DNA from: Phascolarctos cinereus
Lineage: Eukaryota > Chordata > Mammalia > Diprotodontia > Phascolarctidae
DNA length: 64,000 bases
Direction of reading: 5' to 3'
Assembly (NCBI RefSeq): GCF_002099425.1
Contig: NW_018344159.1
Coordinates: 1,364,001-1,428,000, forward strand
Both the position numbers and the translations under genes were made by a program. Every line of letters starts with the position of its first letter. The first letter of the stretch is position 1. Under the pieces are notes generated by a model. It worked only from the letters and a program-made list of their open reading frames with translations, had not been told where the DNA came from and made no database searches. Shown here piece by piece: positions 21,985 through 32,515 of the stretch.

Positions 21985-23158
21985 TAACTCCCTCTGGTAG
22001 ACAAAGGAGATTAAGCTGGAATGGTGTATACATTATGAGGTGAGGTCCCTTAACTAATGTTATTGTTCAATTGTTTTTTTTTTAATTCTATTGGTGGGTG
22101 AGAGGAGAGGAGGGAAGGAAGGAGTACTTCTACAAATTACTGTGATATAAAAGTAAAAAGCATTAAAAAATTTTTTATTTAAAAAATTTTAATGAGAATA
22201 AATGATACAAAAGAAAAACAAAACCTTCAGTTTAAGAAACGAGCTTGCAATTGAAATGATCATGTGGAGCGCAATCTAGTTTGAATTAAACCAGTGCTCC
22301 CTCCCCATTATGAAACTCCCATGTTTATTAATTCTAGGAAGACTAAATTAGCTGTGCCTGGACCTGGCGAATCTAAGCAACTCAGTTGTCTCTATGGTAT
22401 CTGTTTTTATTTAGCAACATTATGTATTTTTGTCCAGCACTGCTCCTTTTCTAACATGACATTTTTGTACGTGTGCGATGTTTTGGATCATATATACTGT
22501 ACAGAGGTCAATCACTTTAATTTATGGAAGGTCCCAGTTGCTGCTTCCCCTAAATAGCAATGGAATTTTTCAATATCCTCAAAATAAATCGCCCTTCCAG
22601 AGCAGTAAACATCACATGACAGTATGTCAGGCATGGATTTGTTTCCACATTATTTACTTACAATTAAACAACACGGCTGGCTCACAGAGTGCATGATCAG
22701 CAAAACGAACATTATTTGAAGTAGCAGGGGAAGCGGCAAGGGTCCCAGAATCTGAAGAATGCAGTTTTCCCAAATACCTCAGGATTACGAGATGCTATAG
22801 CTCCAATAAAATTTGTTCCTTAAAATAGGCCAGAAGGAATCCTTAACTATTCTTACATGTTTGAAAGTTCATGTTATTGATGGGGAGAGAGAATGTGGCT
22901 TTCTCTTTTTGCTTCATACAATGAAAATTTCAGGGTGACCTCTTTTTTTTCTTTCTCCTTCTGGTTTCAAAAAAGCAACAACAACAAAAATAGCTAGAGT
23001 TAGCATACCTTTTAAATAATCAGGAAATAAATGTGAGATAGAGATTCATCCCTGTGGTGCCACCATTTGATTGTATCTCAAAGACAGTGGTCACATTGAT
23101 AGGGTGCAAATAACTGTGTGACCTGTGGTCATTTGGATCATGGCCAGAGGAAAACCAT
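21985..23158. other. unassigned intergenic stretch
   Basis: No exon or repeat family is recognised. 22260-22860 is free of obvious repeats and has mixed composition, so it is a candidate for cross-species comparison. Confidence 0.35.
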
Positions 23159-23330
23159 TGATTTAGAAGTGGAAGGGATCTTAGGGATCGTCTAGTCTAA
23201 CCCCTCTCATTTTATGGATGAGGAAAATGAGGCCTACAGGGCTTGCTTGAGGTCCCACAAGTTGTCAGCATGTGTTAAGTTTTGAACCCAGGACTTATGA
23301 TTCCACTTTTCCTACAGGATTTCACTATCT
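23159..23330 (-). mobile_element. CORE-SINE, reverse
   Basis: 'agaagtggaagggatcttag', 'ttttatggatgaggaaaatg' and 'ttgaacccaggacttatgat' are reverse CORE-SINE phrases. Confidence 0.8.
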
Positions 23331-23577
23331 CTGTGAATCCACAGAACTAACTTGAGTGTTTTGGTGTTAGATTAAAAAAAATATCACTCTATAAGAAAAT
23401 AAAAATCACAACATAAGTAATAATTGAAATGGCCCATCCAACTATAAGGCTTACATTGACCAAAATGTTTCCTGCCCCTCCTCCCACATCTGGTTTGTCT
23501 AAAACCCGAGTGCTGCTTACACCATGTACTTAGTGCCATGAATTTGGAATAAGCTTCACTCATCTCCCCAGCAGCAA

Positions 23578-23618
23578 AAAGCAGCAGCAGCAGCAGCAGC
23601 AGCGGCAGCAGCAGCAGC
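23578..23618. repeat. (AGC)n trinucleotide repeat
   Basis: About 13 AGC/CAG units with one CGG interruption. It is not in a recognisable exon. Confidence 0.95.
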
Positions 23619-23984
23619 TTCCTGTATAGCTGCACACACACTGAAGAAGCCTGGACCAGATGTTGCTGGTGATGCTAATTAATAAGAAATGACTTTTATA
23701 TTCAGAGGTAGCCTAGAGTCAAACCTGTATGGTGCAGCCCATTTTGCCCTTTTGTATTGCAGCCTTATTTCGCTAGCACCCAGACCTCCATGCCACTTCC
23801 CAGCATTTGCCTATCATGCCTTCTGTTCTCAGGTCATCTTCCTCATCTCCTTGGAGATGAGGAACCTTGGAGGTGCCTTCTTATTTTATGCTGCCGGGGT
23901 TCATGCCACTTCCCTGACATCATCTCACCATATCATCACAATCTTCCCCTTTCCAGCACCCTTTTATGGTTAGTCTTCCCCCAC

Positions 23985-24093
23985 TGGAAAGGAAATTCCT
24001 TAATAGAAAAGGACTAACTTGTTTCCTTGTATTTGTATCCCCCGAGCTTAGCACAGCACCTGGCACAGAGAAAAATGCTTAATAAATGCTTTT

Positions 24094-24095
<2 letters not shown>
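23985..24095 (+). mobile_element. L2 3' end
   Basis: 'ttgtatttgtatcccccgag', 'ttagcacagcacctggcaca' and 'aatgcttaataaatgctttt' form the L2 3' end in sense. Confidence 0.8.
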
Positions 24096-24101
<6 letters not shown>

Positions 24102-24140
<39 letters not shown>

Positions 24141-24235
24141 TATATATATATACAATATGTTTATATTTATGTACGCACATTTATATGTATGTATACAAAC
24201 ATATACATATATACATATGTACATATATAACTTGT
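24102..24235. repeat. (TA)n and TATG/TACA-rich microsatellite
   Basis: A near-pure TA run to about 24155, followed by imperfect ATAC/ATGT units. It follows an L2 3' end, consistent with growth from a tail. Confidence 0.93.
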
Positions 24236-24369
24236 CAGAACATTCAATAAGAATACTTCTCATCCTCTACTTTATTGAAGTTTGTTAACCTGTGTTATAC
24301 AAAAGAATCATTAATGCTTTAATTAATTGGTATATACTAAAGAATATAACTACACAAATCTAGAATAGT

Positions 24370-24590
24370 GATAGCTCATTTACATGTACACTCAAAGGTT
24401 TACAAAGCATTTTTTTAAACAACAAAACTCTATGAGGTCATTAGTGTAGATGCTATTCTCTGCATTTCACAGATGAGGAAAATGAGGCTCAAAGGCATGA
24501 AATGACCTGCTCAAGGTTACACAATTGGTAAGTAGCAGAGCTGTAATTTGAACCTGAGTCCCCACCTCCAAATTCAGGGATTATTTCACT
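24370..24590 (-). mobile_element. MIR, reverse
   Basis: 'aggtttacaaagcatttttt', 'tttcacagatgaggaaaatg' and 'ctgctcaaggttacacaatt' are reverse MIR phrases. Confidence 0.85.
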
Positions 24591-24984
24591 AATGAGAACA
24601 TTGACTCCCCAAGATATCAAAAACTACTCTAATTCATTTAATCTCTGAAGATGGTCAATAGAATTATAGTATCTGGCCAGGTTTAATAGACATTCTGACT
24701 CAAATAATCCTTGGTTTTGCATTTTCTCATGTAAAGAAAGAAATCCTCTTTGCTGAAGATTTACTTTATAGTTAACCAAATGTAATGATGACTTCAAATT
24801 CAGCCCAGGCCCTGAGTTCCCCATGACTTCTCCACCTCTGTGGCTTGATGGATATAGCCTCCTCCTCCTCCAACAGGTGACTTCCTCCCCAGAACCTCCA
24901 TCTCAGGAAGCAATCATAACAGCCATGCTCACTTCAAATCTGGCTGAATCCATGACTCCGGTGGGATTTCCCCACCTACCTTTC

Positions 24985-25112
24985 TAGCTCCTGTTTATAT
25001 GTTCTTCTCCCTTTGGACTGTACACTCCTCAAGAGCAGGAACTATCTTTCTTTTTGCTTATATTTTTATTCCTATCACTCAACACATAGTAAATGCCTAA
25101 TAAATGCTCTTC
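24985..25112 (+). mobile_element. L2 3' end
   Basis: 'gactgtacactcctcaagag', 'caggaactatctttcttttt' and 'taaatgcctaataaatgctc' form the L2 3' end in sense. Confidence 0.8.
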
Positions 25113-25372
25113 CTACCTACCTACCTACCTATCTATCTATCTATGGAGGTGATGTAAATGTTGTTAAACATCTCAAAAAATGTACATGACACATATTAAG
25201 TTTAATGTGCATTACTAATGTGTTCTCCATCACTTTCTTAAGTCTAGAAAATCAATAAAAAATAAAATCAAGACCTAATTTGTAATGTGTGCTAATTTCA
25301 TGAAGTATAAATACTCACATTGAAAATTTAACAATCTGCTCCCCAGGCTGAGCTGGCTCCAGCAGACCTCTC

Positions 25373-25394
25373 CATCTATCTTTCTATCTATCTG

Positions 25395-25437
<43 letters not shown>

Positions 25438-25446
25438 CTATCTATC
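25373..25446. repeat. (ATCT)n microsatellite
   Basis: About eighteen four-base units, with a few variants at the ends. Similar short runs (CTAC and ATCT units) occur at 25112-25143. Confidence 0.95.
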
Positions 25447-25639
25447 ATCTCTCTCTCTGTTTTTCTGTCTCTCTTTCCCCATCTGTCTTTCTGTGTCCTC
25501 TTGAAATTTTTCTTATACTAGTGATTTGGACTTTTTTTTTAACTGACCCATGATTTCATTGATATTGAGAATTCCTGATGAGGAAACATTTTCTACCAAG
25601 AGTTCCTGATCTATAACTTTCAGTCTGAGAAGAGAAGTG

Positions 25640-25770
25640 TCTGATGCAGTAAGAAGTTAAGTGACTTGCCCAGAGTTGCAACAGCCAGCATGTTTCAGAG
25701 GTGAAATTGAATCCAGGTCTTCTTAATTCTGTGACCAGTTTTCTATCTCCTCTACCATATTGCCAGCAGA
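25640..25770 (-). mobile_element. CORE-SINE fragment, reverse
   Basis: 'gttaagtgacttgcccagag' and 'tgaatccaggtcttcttaat' are reverse SINE phrases. Confidence 0.75.
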
Positions 25771-25774
25771 CAAT

Positions 25775-27300
25775 ATCTGTCACAACTCCATTATGGTAAA
25801 TTTCTACAGGCCTCCATAGAAACTCCCTTTTTCATATTCTAATGTAACCACTGTCCCAAGGGCCATTGGTATGGGATTTGCTCCTTATTAGTGGGAATGA
25901 AGACCCTAGCATGTGTGACGAGTGGGGCTGAGTTGGGAGATGTTAGAAAACTCAAGCTTTTCCCAGTCCCCTTTCCTGCTCCTTCTGGGGACTCTCAAGC
26001 TTTGTTTCTTCTTCTTGGAGTTGAGTCAGTTCCACAGCCTCTGGCTTCCAGATTCAAGAGAGAAGATGGAAGAGGCCAAGCTCACTTAAGGTCACTAAAG
26101 GAAAAGACTCTAGAAAAACATGAGAAGAGCCAGCAGTCTCTGTCATGTCCCTATCCCCAGCTTGCTACACTAGAAATTTTTGAGTTTCCCCTTGGGTGAG
26201 ATCCAGGACCTTCTTTCTTGGTTGAGCTGAGTTATCCCACTCCCAAAGGGAGTGTTCCTTCATTCTGTATTGTCTGGTATATATTCTCTGTATACTTTTT
26301 TGATGTTTGTTTCACTATGATTTTCATAAATGAGTTTCTTTGCTATTCTCTATGAATGTTCATTATGGAACTGGTATTAGTTGGGAAAAGGTCAAGCCTT
26401 GAATATAAAAGGGTCCCCCTGACCCTCCCAAAAATGACAAAGTGATCAGAAGTTAGATGGAATCCAATCATATCCCCACTAGCAATCTTTAAGTGAGCAG
26501 AGAAATATGCTTCTAGCCCTCTCTCCAACGACAGCAAAGTAGTTTCTAGTCCCACCTTCCTGCTTCCCCTTCTGGCAGGAATAAAAGTTTTCCTTGGAAG
26601 GGGGCAGGGGTGAAAGAGGCTAGAGGGCCTCTCTGTGCATGTGGAGCCCCCCACAATTTTGCTACACTAAATTTGCTGCTTCATAATTCTCACCCAGGCC
26701 CCCATTTTGGGACAAGGCATGAGTATGTGAGGATACAGTTGATATTTTCACCTTTTCCCAAATGTTCACTGGGTGTCAGAGCCACAACAAACGTGGGACA
26801 AATGGTCATCTGCCCCAGGGCACTAACTTCAGGGAAGCAACCATACTCCCTCCCTAAGGCAATTATTTCACCATCATGATCCACCCTAAAAGTGGCATTC
26901 AATTGTCTCTCTGAGGAACACACTGCCAGCTCAACTGTGATCACCCTCTGTCAGTTCCCTCCCCTCATCAACCTGTCTTCTGCACAACCTAGTGATCCCA
27001 TCCTTACTGACCCAATGAAGCTGCCCAGTTGCAGTTTCTTCTAGCTAAGGTTCTGCTGGATATGAACTTTTCCATTTTCAAAATGGAAAAGGGGGCTTTG
27101 TTGTGGACTGTCAGAGCTGTTCTACTACTCCTGGCAAAACTGGTGTTTGTCAACACTCCTGTTTTCATTCAGCCAGGTTTTTAAATTCATAAATTTGCAT
27201 GAGATGGATGGGGGGCCCTGTTAGGGCTTATTCCAGAGACCCTGGAAACTAAAACAAAGATTTAGCAACTTGAGATTGATTTTCTTTTATTGTTCTCAGT
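25775..27300. other. unassigned stretch, possibly an old LTR-like element
   Basis: No exon or named repeat is recognised. 26280-26600 has LTR-like signs (a TATA-like 'gaatataaaagggtcccc' and an 'ggcaggaataaaagttttcc' signal), but no paired ends are seen, so the call is open. An inverted repeat at 27067-27091 is listed separately. Confidence 0.3.
27067..27091. repeat. 12-base inverted repeat with 1-base centre
   Basis: The left arm CTTTTCCATTTT (27067-27078) and right arm AAAATGGAAAAG (27080-27091) are perfect complements around a single C. Confidence 0.9.
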
Positions 27301-27309
27301 CTTAGATAG

Positions 27310-27480
27310 AGTCATGGGCCTGGAGTCAGGGAGACCTAAGTTGAAATGCTGCCCCAAACACTTAGTAGCTTTGTGACCCTGGACAAGTCACATAATCTCT
27401 GTCTGCCTTGGTTTCTCCAACTATCAAATGGTGATAATAATAGCACCTACTTCCCAAGATTGCTGTGAGAAATTAAAATC
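27310..27480 (+). mobile_element. MIR/CORE-SINE
   Basis: 'gcctggagtcagggagacct', 'ttgtgaccctggacaagtca' and 'ataatagcacctacttccca' are in sense order. Confidence 0.85.
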
Positions 27481-27484
27481 TCTG

Positions 27485-27640
27485 TTTCACCTTCCTGGTA
27501 TAGTAGACAGAAAACTGTCCTCAAAGCCAGAGAACCCGGGACTCAAGTCTCATATCTGATTCCTATAGGCTGTGTGACCCTGAGCAAGTCACTTAACCTG
27601 TTAATGATCTAGGCAACTCTGAGACTATAAATTGCAAGGA
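27485..27640 (+). mobile_element. CORE-SINE, tandem to the preceding one
   Basis: 'gtatagtagacagaaaactg', 'gaacccgggactcaagtctc' and 'gtgaccctgagcaagtcact' mark a second, independently inserted SINE in the same direction. Confidence 0.75.
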
Positions 27641-28560
27641 ATTTCCTCACCTGAGAGTTCCTTACACAAAGGAACTTACAGGTCCAGTCTCTATCCCAAT
27701 CCCTTGATGCAAAACAATGCTTCAAGTGGTTTCTGAAAATATGAAAGTCTTGATACCATATGGATATGGGCCAGCGAAGAAGGAATGAGGCATGAAGTCA
27801 CATGGGAACCAAGGCATCTCCTATGAAGAATTTAATTAAAGGAAGGGAAAAAGCACCTCAGATAAATGACCATTTTTCTCTCTCTAAACTATGTACTTCA
27901 CACAGCCTTATGAGCATATGGAACCTTGGCTAAGGCCAAGTATGAAAAAAAAAAAAAGGAATGGGGATTTCAGATAAGAAAGGGCCAGAAAGTAAAGGAA
28001 TTTGGAAAGAACTCCACAGATGGAAAATAATGAATACTGAACATGAAGGAAACCACTAGGGTCAAAAGTGGAGATGGTGAGCAGACATAGGGTGGAAAGG
28101 CCTCTCACTGACATCTGAATGAAAAACCTGTGGTCAGCATCAGCTGTCAACTGGTAAGAGAAAAGGAAGACCTGTGCGTCCACATCTTCTCTCACTCTAA
28201 TTGTGCGCTTTTTTCCCCCTACTGAGTAGCCCAGCTGGGGATTGTGTGATATGATTACTTCGTGGTGAAAGAATTTGCAGCCTCTGCCTTTACAGAAGAC
28301 CAAAATGACCTCCTGATTTTCCTTTGATGTGTTTCTAAAACAGTATTTGAACCTTGAAATGCAGGCAAACTAGCTATTAGTTCAAAAGTGATCTTTCTTT
28401 CCCCCAGTCCCTCTCCTTTTAATTATGTCTTCTACAAACAAAGACCATTGCTTTACTCTCAGATTTCTTTTTCTTGCAGGTTTCCTACTGCAATTATTAA
28501 TAATTATAAATGTTACCAATAATGCTAATATAATTATATTAAAAAATAATGTTATGTTAT
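27641..28560. other. unassigned intergenic stretch
   Basis: No repeat or exon is recognised. A 131-codon open frame on the minus strand (27908-28303) shows no family resemblance. Confidence 0.4.
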
Positions 28561-28564
28561 AGTA

Positions 28565-28650
28565 GTTATAATACAATCAATAATAATAGCTATAGTATTT
28601 ATGTAGTCCTTTACAGTTTGCAAGGCGCTTTATTTTTCATTGGTTGATCT
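28565..28650 (-). mobile_element. MIR fragment, reverse
   Basis: 'ataatagctatagtatttat' and 'gtttgcaaggcgctttattt' are the end of a reverse MIR. Confidence 0.65.
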
Positions 28651-29078
28651 CCTATCAGCTAATCATCCATCTAAGATTTGAGATCACAACTGCTCTGAGA
28701 CTTCATAGAGAAAGTTATGACAAAAAAGAATTCATCAAAAGGTGACCAAGCTGATAAGTCTCCAAAATTAGCTAGCTCCATCCCCAGACTATTGCCAGGC
28801 CTGTACTCAGAGCACTTCTGGCTTGGTATAATCTTTCACAGCTGACAAAGCCTACAAGAACCCAGGATCATTATTATATGATAATGAGGCATCGCCATTA
28901 GATTTTTTGCTGTATTTCACCATATTTTCTCAAAATGAGTTGCTGACCTGAGAAGTAGAGATCTGACTTAGTCTTACAAAGGAAGCCCACTGGACATTCA
29001 TCGTAGAGGAAAAGGCAGAGAATTCTACTCCCTCAGCTGCTCAGTTTCCTTGTTATGCCACGCATATGCCCAGATTTT
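28651..29078. other. unassigned intergenic stretch
   Basis: Nothing recognisable. Confidence 0.4.
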
Positions 29079-29079
29079 A

Positions 29080-29320
29080 ATAATAACTGACATTTATGTA
29101 ATGCTTTAAGGTTTACTTTGGTCACAAAAAACCTATGAAGTAGGTGGTATAAGTATTATAATTCCCTTTTTACAGATGAGGAAACTAAGGTTCAGAGAGG
29201 CAGAGTGGTTCAATGACTTACTTGTTTATGGCCACACAACAAGTATGGGTCTGGATCAGAACCAAGATCTTCTGACTCCAAATCCAGTGTGGTTTCCATT
29301 TCATGATGCTGCCTCTCATA
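29080..29320 (-). mobile_element. MIR, reverse
   Basis: 'aataactgacatttatgtaa', 'tttttacagatgaggaaact' and 'agatcttctgactccaaatc' are in reverse MIR order. Confidence 0.9.
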
Positions 29321-29542
29321 GAAGAACAATGACAATCCCTACAAATGAATTACAATGCATTTCTGCATAGCTCTATGAATTATGCCATGTGGGCCAAAAA
29401 GCTCCTGGATTAAAAAGAAATTCTAGGGAAAAAAAACCGTAAAAAGAGCAAGAGTATCCAAAACAGAATTTATTATATTTCCCCAAAAAGCCTATCCATC
29501 CTCAAAACTTCCCAATATCTGTTGATTTCACCACTACTGAAT

Positions 29543-29795
29543 TTTGCTGTAGATCGGTCATGTCTGATTCTTCATGACTCCATTTGGGGTTTTCTTGGCA
29601 AAAATGCTAGATTGGATTACCATTTCCTTCTCCACATCATTTTACAAATGAGGAAACTAGGCAAATGGAATTTAGTGACTTGCCCAGGGTCACGTAGCTA
29701 GTAAGTGTCTGAGGCCAGATTTGAACTTAGGGAAATGAGTCTTCTTGACTCTAGGCCTTGCATTCAATCCATTTTGCCACTTAGCTACCCACTAT
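29543..29795 (-). mobile_element. marsupial SINE, long form, reverse
   Basis: It begins with the complement of the RTE-type tail ('gtcatgtctgattcttcatg', 'ttggggttttcttggcaaaa'), then 'atttccttctccacatcatt', 'gtgacttgcccagggtcac', and ends at the tRNA head complement 'gccacttagctaccc'. It is full length. Confidence 0.92.
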
Positions 29796-29819
29796 CTGAA
29801 TTATACTACCTAATTTAGG

Positions 29820-30040
29820 AAGCTGCTAGGTGGTACAGTGAATAGATTGCTAGGCCTAGAGTCAAGAAGCCCTGAGTTGAAGTCTTGCCTCAAATACTTA
29901 CTAGTTGTGTGACCCTGGACAAATCACTTAACCTCTGCCTGCCTCAGTTTCCTCAGAGCTGTTGTGAGAATCAACATTGATAACATGTAAAGTGCTTTGC
30001 AAATTGTAAAGGACTATATAAATGCTAGCTATTATTATTA
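29820..30040 (+). mobile_element. MIR
   Basis: 'gctgctaggtggtacagtga', 'gtgtgaccctggacaaatca' and 'aagtgctttgcaaattgtaa' are in sense order, followed by an AT-rich (TTA)n-like tail region to about 30160. Confidence 0.88.
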
Positions 30041-30737
30041 ATTATGATGTTTTATAATATAATTACTCTATTATAATAATCCAATATAATGATAATTGTA
30101 GTTAATATAATTATATTATCATTATTGCTAACCATTATCATTAATAATCTCCAACTGTTGGAATGTGTGGGATATAAAAATGTACTTCTACCTTTGAGTT
30201 TATTGTCCCTTTGCAGATCATTTCTTTTTGCCAGAATTGTGTACAGAGTGTATCCAGGGTCACACAGCTACCAAGTGAACTCAATTATCATCCTGCGCTG
30301 ATTCTTAAATACACTTATCCAAACCTAACCTCCCCACTGACCTCTAGATTCACATCTTCAACCGACCGTTGAACATCTTGAACTGGATGTCCTGTAGATA
30401 TCTTAAACTCAATGTGTCCAAAACTGAACTCATTGTTTCTCCTTCTAAACCTTCCCCTCTTCTGAACTTCCCTATTATTGTTGAGGGGACAACATCCTTC
30501 CAGTCATCCAGATTCTCAGTCTGGGCGTTATCCTTAGTTCCTCACTCTGTCACACTTCACACAGCCAGTCTATTGCTGTTTACCCTTGTAACATCTCTCA
30601 AGTACTCTCCATTCTCTCCTCTGATGCTGCCACCACTCTGGTGCAGGCCCTCATCAGCCCTCATTACCTCAATTGCAATATTTTGATGTTTGGTACCCCT
30701 GCCAGAAGTATTTCTCACTCCAATCCATCCTCCACAC

Positions 30738-30913
30738 CAAGGGTGGCCTCGAGACCGCATGTGGCCCTCTAGGTCCTCAAGTGTGGCCCTTTGACTGAAT
30801 CCAAACTTCACAGAACAAATCCCCTTAATAAAAGAATTTGTTCTGTAAAACTTGGACTCCCAAGGACCTAGAAGGCCACATATGGCCTAAAGGCTACAGG
30901 TTCCCCACCCCTG
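30738..30913. mobile_element. palindromic hAT-type MITE
   Basis: Terminal inverted repeats are read as 'caagggtggcct' plus 'catgtggccctctaggtcct' on the left and, in complement, 'caggggtggggaacctgtag' plus 'catatgtggccttctaggtc' on the right. A second, inner inverted repeat ('acagaacaaat' and 'atttgttctgt') lies in the middle. An 8-base target duplication, 'ctccacac' (30730-30737) and 'ctccatac' (30914-30921), has one difference; eight bases is the hAT signature. It has no coding capacity and sits inside the L2. Confidence 0.9.
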
Positions 30914-30972
30914 CTCCATACCTGTCAGAGTGATCTTCCTAAGGTGCAGGTCTGACCGTGTCACCTTCCTAC

Positions 30973-31018
30973 TCAATAAACTCTAGGGGTTCCACACACG
31001 TTCAGATCCCTTTTCCCT
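30973..31018 (+). repeat. 46-base direct repeat, left copy
   Basis: It matches 31681-31726 except for three positions. Both copies contain the same L2 deletion junction, so they derive from one ancestral L2 copy. Confidence 0.92.
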
Positions 31019-31680
31019 GTGGAATACCCTTTCCCTGCTCTCTCAGTTTCTCTTGGAGAGAGCTGTGGACTGGAATCCTTCAAACATTCCTTCTTTCTCT
31101 GACTCCCATCACTTCATGTTCCTTCACTTTTTCCAGTTTGTGTTTGAGAAACTGGATGAGTAGAGAAAGACTATGACCAAGAAGAGAGGGGTGATGATGT
31201 ATGTTTCTCTCTTTTTTTCCCCATCCTGAGAACTGACCTCACCCAAACCTTACTTCATTCTCCCATACATTGTAAATACATAAATATATCAGGTTAAATG
31301 GAAATTGTTTTCAGCCCTCCACCTACCCAAAGAAAAAGAACAGACCTGCATTTCCTCCATCTCCCTACACCAAACAGCCAGGCCTTCATCCTTTCCTAGG
31401 GAAAGGCATCTCTAGTATATTAAGGAGGGGTGTCTCTTTCCTTACATCTCTCACCCCTGCCCAGCTCTCAGGGTGGGTTGAATCATAGGGAAGAGCACAG
31501 TTAATTTTTAAAGTCTTATGACTTTTAGGGAAGGGATACAGGAAGGCTTGGGCCTGTTGGGAACTCAGTGGAACCCCAAATGCTCTGATTTAGGGGGAGG
31601 GAGGGAAGAAGGTTGTTTATTTGTCTCTGTTTCCTTTCTTCCTGAAATAAAAGGACTATCATTTCTGGGGGAAAAAATAT
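31019..31680 (+). pseudogene. retrocopy-like insert (unknown source transcript)
   Basis: About 660 non-L2 bases lie between the two 46-base direct repeats. The right end has an AATAAA (31646-31651) about 20 bases before a short A-run (31672-31677), as in a polyadenylated transcript end. One frame is open from the left edge to a TAG near 31158 and ends ...F-Q-F-V-F-E-K-L-D-E, followed by about 500 bases of UTR-like sequence. This looks like a 5'-truncated copy of an mRNA end. I do not recognise the source gene. A 140-base open stretch can occur by chance, so the coding part is uncertain. Confidence 0.5.
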
Positions 31681-31726
31681 TCAATAAACTCTAGTGGTTC
31701 CACACATTTTCAGATCCCTTTTCCCT
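31681..31726 (+). repeat. 46-base direct repeat, right copy
   Basis: Counterpart of 30973-31018, with three differences. The L2 3' end resumes directly after it ('caagtcttagctaagatccc'). Confidence 0.92.
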
Positions 31727-31945
31727 CAAGTCTTAGCTAAGATCCCATTTTTTACAGAAGTCTTTCTTTATCCCACTCAATTCTAGTGCCTTCCCTTTGC
31801 CGAGTATTTCCAACCAACCCTACATGCAGCTTCTTTGTACATAGCTGTTTGCATGTTGTTTCACATTAGACTGTGGCTTCCTTGAGAGCAGGGACTGTCT
31901 TCTTTCTTTATATTCCCAGAACTTAGCACAGTACCTGGCTCATAG

Positions 31946-32114
31946 TTATTGTTTAGTCAGTTAGGCACATCTGATTTTCTTGGCAGAGAGACTGGAATGG
32001 TTTGCCATTTCCTGCTCCAGCTCATTTTACAGATAAGGAAAATGAGGCAAACAGAGTTCGGTGACTCACCCAGGGTCACAGAGCTAGTAAGTCTCTGAGG
32101 CCATATTTGAACTC
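31946..32114 (-). mobile_element. marsupial SINE, long form, 5'-truncated, reverse
   Basis: 'tctgattttcttggcagaga', 'tggtttgccatttcctgctc' and 'gtgactcacccagggtcaca' are present, but the tRNA head is missing. It splits the L2 3' end between 'acctggctcatag' and 'taggctcttaataaatg'. Confidence 0.85.
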
Positions 32115-32339
32115 ACAGAGTAGGCTCTTAATAAATGTTTAGTGACTAACTGTCTCTCTCCCCTCCCACCCCACTCCCACAAATGGGGTAAAAAGAGGGA
32201 GGAAAGCCCTTGGAATAGAAATGAATAGTCAAGCAAATGATATCCCTTCATTTTAAAAAGTAGATGGACAGGCTTTTAGCCATGGCCAGGGTTAGAAGTG
32301 AAAGAGGGAAACAATTTTACTTTCTTTTTAATAATTCGT

Positions 32340-32515
32340 GTTTATGTAATGTTTTACAAAGTTCTTCCATCACACAACTTCGTGAGCTAAGAAATGCAGT
32401 TTTTATACCCATTTTACAGATAAAGCAACTAAGGCTCAGAGAATATAAGTAGTTTGCCCATAAATTATTAAAGCCCAGATACAAACACAGGTATCATGAC
32501 TTTGAATCTAGAGTG
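32340..32515 (-). mobile_element. MIR, reverse
   Basis: 'atgtaatgttttacaaagtt', 'ttttacagataaagcaacta' and 'taagtagtttgcccataaat' are in reverse MIR order. Confidence 0.85.

Larger units (their letters stand above)
30358..32150 (+). mobile_element. L2 LINE, ORF2 end and 3' end, multiply interrupted
   Basis: A sense L2. One frame at 30369-30440 still reads R-Y-L-K-L-N-V-S-K-T-E-L-I-V, close to the conserved L2 ORF2 motif after the reverse-transcriptase domain. The L2 3' end is at 31740-31945 and 32115-32150 ('ttagactgtggcttccttga', 'ggctcttaataaatgtttag'). Three insertions break it: a hAT MITE (30738-30913), a retrocopy-like insert (31019-31680) and a 5'-truncated SINE (about 31946-32114). 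Part of the L2 is also missing at the join carried inside both 46-base repeats, so that deletion came before the retrocopy. Confidence 0.8.

Noticed and set aside
24027-24263. Tyrosine/isoleucine-rich open frames on both strands
   Set aside because: They are translations of a (TA)n and TATG microsatellite.
26280-26600. Solo LTR
   Set aside because: A TATA-like box and polyadenylation-like signals are present, but no terminal inverted ends or target duplication can be fixed, so it is left unassigned.
26343-26944. Antisense open frames (84-103 codons) in a unique stretch
   Set aside because: No recognisable domain, and neither reads as an exon with splice sites. A decayed LTR element is possible but not shown.
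27908-28303. 131-codon open frame, minus strand
   Set aside because: No domain-like pattern, no splice context and no family resemblance. A frame of this length is expected by chance in 64 kb.
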